Assembly (NCBI GenBank): GCA_037349315.1
Contig: JBAIAC010000026.1
Span: forward strand, 22,349,501 to 22,413,500
Reading direction: 5' to 3'
Origin: Chelydra serpentina
Taxonomy: Eukaryota > Chordata > Testudines > Chelydridae
Length of the DNA: 64,000 nt
A model generated the notes under the pieces. The model did no database searches and was not told the origin of the DNA. It saw nothing but the letters and a program-made list of their open reading frames with translations. This document shows, piece after piece, positions 1 to 9,500 of the stretch (position 1 is its first letter; each line of letters begins with the position of its first letter). Made by a program: the position numbers and the translations under genes.

Positions 1-150
1 CTTGCTTTATATAGGGGGAACTTCCATTTCTATCTATTAGGCTATTATAATAATTCCCCTCCTCCTTCTCCTCCCCCCACATCTGATTCACCACTCAGTA
101 CTTCCCATTAGTGATGAATGAAGAGAGAAGCTGTACACAGAGTGAGAAAC

Positions 151-500
151 GTCTTACTTGATAATTTTCTTAGCAGCTTCTCTCTTTATTTAACCAGCCC
201 TGATTACTCTGGTCATTTACCAGGCTCAGATTGATTTTTTTTCTAAAGGGATACTTAGACATATAATAATTAGTTATACATTATATAAAGTTGTCTAAAT
301 GCTGCTAATAATTGGTTGCTGGAGTGTTTCTACAACGTTGGAAGAATTCTTCTGGTGGCCCCAGCTGAAGAGAAGGACTTAGTCCTGGAGCTTCAAGCAC
401 CAAATTTGGACCACCTCTGAATTCCATAGGTGGAGGGCACTATCCCAGTACTGATGAATAAAGAGAGAAGCTGCTACCAGAAAATAATCAAGTAAGAGAC
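151..500. repeat. inverted repeat, two 40-44 bp arms
   Basis: The arm 151-190 (GTCTTACTTGATAATTTTCT onward) is the near-perfect reverse complement of 457-500 (AATAAAGAGAGAAGCTGCTA onward), differing mainly by a few inserted bases. A third, partial copy (GATGAATGAAGAGAGAAGCT) lies at about 113-132 in the same orientation as the second arm. It looks like a rearranged short DNA-transposon or SINE-type repeat. Family unknown. Confidence 0.6.
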
Positions 501-639
501 TTTTAATTTGCTGGTCTGCCAGATTTAGTTTCTCTATAATTAGTTGCACTTGTTTATTAAGATTTGTCAATGGATTTGGAGCACTGTTTTGCACACATCC
601 TTAATGAAGTTGGAAAGTATCATGACATTCTACACCACT

Positions 640-800
640 GGTGGGCAACCTGCAGCACACGGCCCGTCAGGGTAATCTGCTAGTGGGCAGTGAGACCATT
701 TGTTTACATTGACCGTCTGCAGGCACGTCTGCCCGCAGCTCCCAGTGCCCGTGGTTCGCCGTTCCCAGCCAATGGGAGCTGCGGGAAGCAGCACGGACAT
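640..800 (+). mobile_element. hAT-type non-autonomous fragment (GC-rich)
   Basis: Begins GGTGGGCAACCTGCAGCACA and carries GCTCCCAGTGCCCGTGG and CCAATGGGAGCTGCGGGAAG. Related in style to the better preserved fragment at 54077-54585 (shared CAGCCAATGGGAGCT). GC-rich in an AT-rich setting. Only one end is recognisable. Confidence 0.4.
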
Positions 801-1014
801 AGCATTTATTCCCCAAGTAAAATCAATTTAAACATCAGAGCCAATCTTTGGGAGTACTAGCAGTCTTGTGAGCAGAGGAGTTCTGTGTCTCCTATAGCAA
901 TATCTGTTAGGCTGTCCTGTAGCCAATGGTGTGGAAATTCACTAGATTCTACAGATTGGTCATCCAGTCTTCAACCAGTGATGTTTGTGGCAGAATTTTT
1001 CTCGACACGATAAT

Positions 1015-2639
1015 TAGGGCTGTCAAGCGATTAAAAAAATTAATCACAATTAATCGTGCTGTTAAACAATAGAATACCGTTTATTTAAAATATTTTTGGA
1101 TGTTTACTATATTTTCAAATATACTAATTTCAGTTACAACACAGAATACCAAGTGTACAGTGCTCACTTTATATTTATTTTTTATTACAAATATTTGCAC
1201 TGTAATAAACAAAAAAAATTTTTCAGTTCACCTCATACAAGTACTGTCGTGCAATCTCTTGATCATGAAAGTTGAACTTACTAATGTAGAATTATGTACA
1301 AAAAAACCTGCATTCAAAAACAAAACAATGTAAAACTTTAGAGCCTACAAGTCCACTCAGTCCTATTTCTTGTTCAGTCAATCACTCAGATAAACAAGGT
1401 TGGTTACAATTTGCAGGAGATAGTGCTGCCTGCTTCTTGTTTACAGTGTCACCTGAAAGTGAGAACAGGCATTCGCATGGCGCTGTTGTAGCTGTTGTTA
1501 CAAATGTTTACGTGCTAGATGCGCTAAAAATTCATTTATTCCTTCATGCTTCAACCATCGTTCCAGAGGACATGCATCCATGTTGATGATGGGTTCTGCT
1601 TGATAATGATCCAAAGTTGTGCAGACTGATGCATTTTCATTTTCATCATCATGTCGGATGCCATCAGCAGAAGGTTGATTTTCTTTTTTGGTGTTTTAGG
1701 ATCTGTAGTTTCCGTATCAGAGTGTTGCTCTTTTAAGACTTCTAAAAGCATGCTCCATACCTTGTCCCTCTCAGATTTTGGACAGCACTTCATATTCTTA
1801 AATCTTGGGTTGAGTGCTGTAGCTATTTTTAGAAATTTCACAGTGGTACCTTCTTTGCGTTTTGTCAAATCTGCTGTGAAAGTGTTCTTAAAACTAACAT
1901 GTGCTGGGTCATCATCTGAGACTACTATAACATGAAATATATGCAGAATACTGGTAAAACAGAGTAGGAGACATACAAATCTCCCCCCAAGGAGTACAGT
2001 CACAAATTTAATTGACGCATTATTTTTTAAACGAGCATCATCAGCATGGAAGCATGTCCTCTGAAATGGTGGCCCAAGCATGAAGGGGCATATGAATGTT
2101 TAGCATATCTGACATGTAAATACCTTGCAACGCCGGCTACAAAAGTGCTATGTGAATGCCTGTTCTCCCTTTCAGGTGACATTGTAAATTAGAAGCAGGC
2201 AACAGTATCTCCCATCAATGTAAACAAACGTGTTTGTCTTAGCGATTGGCAGAATAAGAAGTAGGGCTGAGTGGACTTGTAGGCTCTTAAGTTTTACACT
2301 GTTTTGTTTTTGAATGCAGTTATGTGACCAAAACAAATCTGCATTTGTAAGTTACACTTTCACAATAAAGAGATTGCACTTCAATACTTGTATGAGGTGT
2401 ATTGAAAAATACTATTTTTTTGTTTATCATTTTTACAGTGCATATTTGTAATAAAAAGTAAAAATATAAAGTGAGCACTGGGAACTTTGTATTCTGTGTT
2501 GTAATTGAAATCAATATTGAAAATGTAGAAAAACATCCAAAAATATTTAATAAATTTATATTGGCATTCTATTGTTATAAGTGCAATTCATTTTTTTTAG
2601 TTAATCGCGTGAGTTTACTGCTATTAATTGACAGTCCTA
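1015..2639. mobile_element. fold-back hAT derivative with 8-bp target duplication
   Basis: Starts TAGGGCTGTCAAGCGATTAA and ends with the inverse (TTAATTGACAGTCCTA). The flanks ACGATAAT (1007-1014) and ACCATAAT (2640-2647) match at 7 of 8 bases, as expected for hAT. The outer about 540-560 bp on each side are inverted copies of one another. Both encode the 3' part of a hAT transposase plus the 3' end: minus strand at 1340-1560, plus strand at 2080-2270 with KYLATPAT and SLSGDIVN. The middle (about 1560-2080) is transposase coding sequence on the minus strand (motifs ALNPRFKN and KSERDKVWSMLLEVLKEQHS). All frames contain stops. Confidence 0.75.
1551..2081 (-). pseudogene. hAT transposase fragment (ZBED-like, C-terminal half)
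   Basis: An open stretch contains KIATALNPRFKNMKCCPKSE and KKKINLLLMASD, the region just before the hATC dimerisation domain of ZBED-type transposases. The catalytic N-terminal half is missing. The continuation toward the dimerisation domain on this strand (below 1551) is broken by stops. It is the central unit of the fold-back element. Confidence 0.65.
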
Positions 2640-2647
2640 ACCATAAT

Positions 2648-2838
2648 GCGTTACTAAGGTGAAGATGAGCCTATTTATTTTCCTAATATTTGGATATTCA
2701 CAGTGAAAAGAATGCTGCTGCTGCTTCTCACTCTGGATGCACGCAGTTGTGGAAATCCCATCATAACAGATCTGTGGACCTTAGTCACTGTCAGTGTCAC
2801 TGATCGGTCTATCAGCCCTCACAGAGAAAGTGCCGATC
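2648..2838. other. short stretch without recognised features
   Basis: AT-rich to mixed sequence between the fold-back hAT and the palindrome. Nothing recognised. Confidence 0.5.
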
Positions 2839-2859
2839 ACAACACGTCAGACGTGTTGT
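2839..2859. repeat. 21-bp perfect palindrome
   Basis: CAACACGTC-A-GACGTGTTG extended by one A/T pair on each side, next to the 7SL-like fragment. The arms are ten bases around one central base. No function can be assigned. Confidence 0.5.
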
Positions 2860-2869
2860 TCTAGCCAGT

Positions 2870-2990
2870 CCTCCAACTACCCACTGGCCAAGCTGTCAGT
2901 AGCACCGGACCCCCGATTGACATAGCGCACAGCAGCCTAGAACTCCTGAGCGATCCGCCAACCGCAGCCTCCGAAGCAGCTGGGATTACA
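2870..2990 (-). ncRNA. 7SL (SRP) RNA pseudogene fragment
   Basis: Reading the minus strand from 2990: TGTAATCCCAGCTGCTTCGG, then AGGCTGCGG, GCGGATCGCTCAGGAGTTCT, AGGCTGCTGTGCGCTATG and CAATCGGGGGTCCG. This follows vertebrate 7SL RNA from the end of helix 3/4 through the Alu domain and into the long helix. The 5' end of 7SL is missing and similarity fades below about 2920. Divergent and truncated, so not a working SRP RNA gene. Confidence 0.75.
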
Positions 2991-3073
2991 GTATAATGAA
3001 TAATAGGAAATTTATCCAAGTTTACCTGATAATTACCTTTCTTTGAATAATAGGACCCACAAATGTGGCACAC

Positions 3074-3469
3074 CCTGGAAATAAGGGGACAGTATGGAAT
3101 TAGCTAGAGATAGAAATTGACATGCAAAGTACATGTTTATTTTGCTAAGGAAAATTCTTCCCATCCTCCGTAGTTGGAGAAATTGTGCTAACTGTACTTT
3201 TCTAAATCAGCGATAGTTGAAATTTTTCAATGTAGGAGGATGAAATTATCCTGTGTGTGGAAGTTGTCTCAACTGGCATGTACTTCATGGATCAGAATAT
3301 TCTCCTACAGCCAGTTACTTGGTTCTGCTCCCAAAATGCAGTCACGCTGAAGTACCCATCATACTTCACCTTGGAACAGTCTTAAAAGATGAAATGTACA
3401 TGATATAAATAACTTTGGTGGAGTAAATTAATACTATATGCTGAATAAAATATATTGTTTTTAATTTAG
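3074..3469. other. intron of TDRD12, nothing recognised
   Basis: Ordinary intron-like sequence leading to the exon at 3470. No repeat family named. Confidence 0.5.
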
Positions 3470-3524
3470 ATGCTCCATCTGAACTTAAGAAAGCAGAAGA
3501 ATCTACACAGCATCATCGTAAATG
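3470..3524 (+). CDS. TDRD12: TDRD12 exon ([18 protein letters not shown])
   Basis: Acceptor TTTTTAATTTAG precedes the exon. The reading frame that continues into the next exon requires the weak donor ATG|GTACTG at 3525. The alternative donor C|GTAAAT four codons earlier would put the next exon out of frame. Another small exon between 3525 and 16954 is not excluded, so this exon is the least certain of the five. Confidence 0.6.
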
Positions 3525-6500
3525 GTACTGGAATTTAAATTGGTATTAATGCAAACTTGTAATGAGAAAATGTGTTAGCTGCTTGATCTTGTACTTTTTA
3601 ATATGAACGTAGTGCTCCTGAAATGTGTGGGATTTGACAACCCTGATTATTGAAATCTTCAGTTTAACCACACAACAGGTACAATACAGTGGTAGTTCTA
3701 GTTACTCCTCTCTGCTTTCACCAATATGCCACAACCCTGAACTTCTAAGGGAGTAAATTTAGCATGTTCTCCTTGCCCATTCAGATTTTGATTTATGTTC
3801 TGAGACTGACAATAAGGATGCCAATTATGTGGTGATCTTTGTCATGTAATATCTCCACACTAGAAAGTGGATTGAAACAAACATTCATTTCACATCAGTC
3901 AGCAAACAGTCATAAGATAGTATCAGCTTTGGTCACAGCGAGCCTGGGCTGGATTTGAATCGTCAACCTGGTTATTAAAGACTTTCTCCCATCAGAAATC
4001 CCCTGAGCTGTCAACCCAGTCCTTCCCCACTCATTATTTGTTTCTAATCAGCTGAATCGGTTCATTTTCCCTAAAGAGATGCTTTCAGAAACATAACTGA
4101 AATTTTATTCAACAATATAAATGAACATAGCTATTTACAGTCCATCGAATAAGACCCCTTTCCTTGAATATATACAATATAATTACTGTAATCTTGTGCC
4201 AAAGCTGGTTGGATGCAGAAGAAAGATTTTTAAAATTCTGATACTTTGGCTACGAGAGAGGCAAAGAGGAAGTCCTTTTTCTCTGATTGCATATGCAGAA
4301 CTCAGACATGAAAAAGTTTTCAGGTTGTGGATAGTCTAGTTCATTCAAATTTGCTACTGGTTTGTGTATTTCTCATTACGAGATAATTATGTGATGCTTT
4401 GTGGAAAAGATTGATCAGGTATAGTTTGAGCTGTGTACTTCCGTGCAGACAGAGCAAGATCCTGGGGGCATGAATGCTAAATCCTTTGTCAGTTTGAGTC
4501 AAAGTTGCTCTTTGAGATACTGTAGCTGCTGAGAAAAGCTTGTGCCACAACCTGTGCCTTGGACCCTTATTCTTACTGACTGTTGAAAGCCAGCAGGTAT
4601 AATTGGTCATGAGGTGTTTTTGGCTGGTTTGCAGACTGTAGTCAGAGTTGATGGGTTTCTCCTTCAGTGGCTTCTTTTTCTCTCAGAAACATCTTAGTGG
4701 TTAGTTGGGAAAAATAGCTGCTCTTCTGTACAAACTCTGAAGTGTCATATTGCAGGGTGCTATTGTCATTCTTATTCAGTGTGCATGTGAGGCTATTGGT
4801 GAAGGTCAGTGATAAGAAATGGGGGCATGACATTTTCAGATGCAGACCACACCTAACTTTGTCTCACTCTTGTCTAACTCTGACATTGCAGTTAAGGGCC
4901 TTTGCCTATGTCTAGTGGAGATTGGGGAGTGGATGACAGGTAGCTGGCTGAAGCTCAATCCAGACATGACTGAAATGATCATAGAACCATAGAAATTAAG
5001 GGTGGGGAGGGAACCTCAGTAGGTCATCTAGTCCAGCTCTCCATGCCTAGCGAGGACCAAGTTTACTTAGGCCATCCCCGATAGGCATTTGTCCAACCTG
5101 TTGTTAAAAGCCTCCAATGACGGGGATTCGAAAACCTCCCTTGGAAGCCTATTCCAGTACTTAACTATAGTTATAGTTAGTTTTTCCAAATATCTAACCT
5201 CTGTTTGTTGCTGCAGATTAAGCCTGTTACCATTTGTCCTACCTTCGGTGGACACAGAGAACATTTGATCATCGGCCTGTTTATAACATCTCTTAACATG
5301 TTTGAAGACTGTTGTCAAGTCCCCCACAGTCTTCTTTTCTCAAGACTAGACATACCCAGTATTTTTAACCTTTCCTCATAGGTAAGGTTTTTTAAACCTT
5401 GTATCATTTTTGTTGCTGTCCTCTGGACTCTCTCCACTTTATCCTTAGTGTGATGCCCAGAACTGGACACAGTACTGAAGCTGAGGCCTCACCAGTGCCA
5501 AGCACAGCGGAACAGTTACTTTCCAGATCTTGCATATGTCACTATTGTTAATACAGCCCAGAATATTAGCCTTTTTCATAATTGCATCACATTGTTGACT
5601 CATACTGAATTTGTGATCCGCTAAAACCGGCAGATCCTTTTCAGCAGTAGCACCTAGCCAGTTATTCCCCATTTTGTAGTTGTGCATTTGACATTTTTCT
5701 TCCTAAGTGTACTTATCTTGATTGAATTTCATCATTTCAGACCAATTATCCAGTTTGTCAAAGTCACTTTGAATTCTAATTCTGTCATCCAGAGTGCTTG
5801 CAATCCCTCCCAGTTTGGTGTGATCTGCATATTTTATAAATGTACTCTCCACTCCATTATCAAAGTCATTAATGAAAATATTGAATAGTACTGGACCCAG
5901 AGCTAACCCCTGCAGGGTCCCACTACCTACGCCCTTCCAGTTTGATAGCAAACCATTTATAACTACTCTTTGAGTATGGCCTTTCAATTAGTTTTGCACT
6001 TACTTTATAGTAATTTCATCTAGACCACATTTTTCCAGTTTGCTTATGAGAATGTCATGTGAGACTGTCAAAAGCCTTACTAAAATTAAGATATGTCACG
6101 TCTGTTGCTTTCCCTCTATCCACTAGATCAGTAACCCTGTCAAAGAAGGAAATTAGATTGGTTTGGCATGATCTGTTCTTGACAAATCCATGTTAGCTGT
6201 TAAGGATTACACTATTATCCTTAAGGTGCTTACAAATTATTTGCTTAATAATTTGTTCCAATATCTTCCCAGGTATTGCAGTTAGGCTGACTGGTCTATA
6301 TTTCCCTGGGTTCTCTTGCTCCCCTTTAAAAAGATAGGTACTATGTTTGCCCTTCTCCAGTCTTCTGGGACCTCACCCATTGTCCATGAGTTCTCACAGA
6401 TAATCACTAATGATTCTGAGATTGCTTCAACTATTTTCTTGTGTATCATAGGGTATATTTCATCAGGCCCTGCTGATTTGGGTACATCTAACTTATCAAA

Positions 6501-9500
6501 ATATTCTTTAACTTGTTAATGATTGTATTAAATATCTGGTCACAATTAACCTTTTTAGTGGACACTGAAGCAAAATAGACATTAAACATCTCACCCTTGT
6601 TTATGTTAATTATTAGCTTTCCTTCCACACTAGGTAGACAGATCTACAGTTTCCTTCTTCTTTTTGTTGATCATAATGTTTTCATAGAACTTTTTCTTGT
6701 TGCCTTTTATGTTCCTTGCTATGTGGGACTCATTTTATGCCTTAATCTTTCTGATTTTGTCCATACATGCTTCTGCTATTCTTTTGTACTCCTCCTTAAC
6801 AGTTTGTAGGTGTTTCCACTTTTTGTAGGATTCCTATCTGATTTTTAGGTCATTAAAGAGCTCCTGTTGGAGCCATACTGGCCATTTACTATTCTTCTAA
6901 CTTTTCCTTTGCATCGGCATAATTGGCTGTTACGCCTTTAATATTGTCTCTTTGAGAAACTGACAGCTCTTCTTTATCCCTTAGATTTTCTTCCCATGTA
7001 ATGTTACCTACCAGTTCTCTGAATTTGTTAATGTCTGCTTTTTGAAGTTCATTGTTCTTATTCTGCTGCTCTCACTCCTTCTTTTCTTTAGAATCATGAA
7101 ATCTGTTATTTCTATTATATCATCATAACTTTCACCCAAATTGCCTTCAACCTTCAGATTTGCAACCAGTTCCTCCCTGTTAGTCAGAATCAAGTCTAAA
7201 ATGGCTTCCCTCATCTTCGGAAACAAAAAGTTATCCCCAGTACATTCCAAGAACTTGTTGGACATGTTGTGCTTTGCCATAATACTTTTCCAACAGATGT
7301 CTGGTTAGTTAAAATCCTCCATTACTACCAGGTCTTGTGATTTGGATATTTGTTATAGAAGTTCTTCATCTATCTCTTCCTGATTTGATTTTGCCATAGT
7401 GGGACCCCTGCCATGATGCCAGCTGTTTTTTTCCCTTTTATCTTCACCCAGAGACTTGCAACTGGTCTGCCTCTCACCATCTGTTGGGCCTCAGAACCAG
7501 TGTATATATTCTTGATGTGTAATGTAACACCACCTCCCTTTTTTCCCTGCGTGTCCTTTCTGAACCAGCATATACCTCTCTCTACAAATATTCCAAGTCA
7601 TGAGATTTATCCCACCAAGTCTGAGGTACTAATTAAATAATAACTTATCTTATATACTAATACTTCTAGTTCTCCCTGTTTATTCCCCATACTCCCTTCA
7701 TTTGTGTATAGACATCTAAGATGTGGAGCAGGTTTCCCCACTGTTATCCATCTTGTTGCTCCTGTGTCCTATTGTAATTTTCAATTCCCACCCCCAACAT
7801 TTACCCCTCTGTCGTGATCACCCTTTTTATACCTACTTGTGGGCTTTTGTCACCTTCCCATTTTTAACCTAATTTAAAGTCTTCTTCACAAGGTTGGTAA
7901 GGTGGTGTATGGAGATGCTCTTCTCCTTGTTGGTTAAGTGGGCCTATCTTTTCCTAGCAGTCTTCCTTCCCAGAGCAGCATCCCATAGTTAAGGAAGCCA
8001 AAGCCTTCACATCAACATCATCTGCAGAGCCATGCATTCATCTTCAGGCTGTTAATCCCTGCCTAGGCCCTTATCCTCGGCCCTTATCCTCAGCCTGAAG
8101 GATGAACAGAAACCTTGCATCCCTGATTCCTTCCCTTTCGCACCCAAAGCCCTGTTGTCACTACTGACCTGCTCAGGGTTGTACCTGTCAGTTTCGTTAC
8201 TGCCCACATGGATGAGCAGCATGGGGTAGCAGTCAGGGACCGATGAGCCTCAACAGTCTTTGACAGTAGGTTGGGAGAGGGGTGGTTTTGAATCAATGGC
8301 TCTTGTTGGATAAGCACTTTATAACAGCGATCAGGAATATGCATTTTCCATCTGTTCCTGGTGAAGAAGTTATATGATCTTGCCTTTCAGATTTAGACTC
8401 TGCTGGTGTTGTTCATGCCTTTGTCACCTTAAGATTAGATTATTGCAGTGCACTCTACACCTTAAATTCATTTGGATACTGAAGGTGGTGCAGAATATAG
8501 CAGCCTACTTAGCTCAGGGAGCATGCACCTTTTACTGCACTGGCTGCCTTTCCTCTTCTGAGTGGGGTTTACGGTTTTGACCTACAAAGCCCTAAATGTC
8601 CTGGGACCAGCCTACGTGAAATATTAACTCCCCCCACCTGTCACATGATGGTGAGATCAGTAGAGGTGCATGAGCTTGACTGTCCTCCTTCGCTATAATG
8701 GGGAGAGTGGGGTGGTGGGCAAGGCATTCTTTCTTGAAATCAATTTGACTTTGCGACTAGCTGCCTCATTCTAAGTACAAAAAAGCCTGCCTCCACATCA
8801 CACTGAAAAAGACTTTTATTTGCTAGGGCACATTTTTCAAGTCTCTGTGCATGTAGATCCCACTCTTGGTGTGCATATACATTCTGCACAAGAGTCTTCA
8901 GCAGTGACCACTAGGGGTCATTTCCACTCCTGAGAGCATAAACGGTGGAGCAACCCTGTCCACGCCCCAGTTCCTTCTGACTGCCCTTTGGCAGAGAGGT
9001 GGAACAACTGAATGTCCCACCTGCATCTCTTTAACTGAGTGTAAGGTAATTCCTATAAATATTTAGTCAGTAGTATTTAGTTTTTTCAGTGTTAACGGGC
9101 CACTCTACCTTGAATGGTCCCTTACAATAGGTGCTAACTACTTGTGCTAAACAGTCTGTTCTGCCTTGCATTTTTCTGTGACACTGGGATCATGGATTCT
9201 CACTACTCTGAAGTCCTCCTCCCTCAATTAATATCACAGATTCAAGCTAGCCCTCAAAACTCAGTAAGTCTCTATCTTTGGCTATTAGGCCACATGACAC
9301 TGTTAACCTACATGATGCCATTTGCAAGATTCAGACTCAGTCCCCTACAGTCATGAATCAAATCAGTATACAGTAACTCCTCACTTAAAGTCATCCCGAT
9401 TAACCTTGTTTCGTTCTTACGTTGCTGATCAATTAGGGAATGTGCTCATTTACAGTTGTGAAATGCTCCATTCTACGTCTGCAGGCTATCAAGCAGTTTA

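Larger units (their letters stand above)
4978..8345 (-). mobile_element. CR1 LINE, long 5'-truncated copy
   Basis: Read on the minus strand, this is one CR1 element in order. An ORF1 SGNH-esterase-like piece ([17 protein letters not shown]) lies at about 8340-8110. The endonuclease spans about 7740-7010 ([10 protein letters not shown], then a degenerate GDFN motif, PDICWK and LDLILTN). The reverse transcriptase spans about 6900-5700. The C-terminal region (WNRLPREV) is followed by the CR1 3' end, which finishes in the octamer-like TTCTATGGTTCTATGAT. Many stops and frameshifts; the YADD box reads YADH. Old and inactive. Confidence 0.85.

Noticed and set aside
2861..3073. 70-codon minus-strand frame
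   Set aside because: It covers the 7SL-derived fragment, which is structural RNA sequence and not coding.
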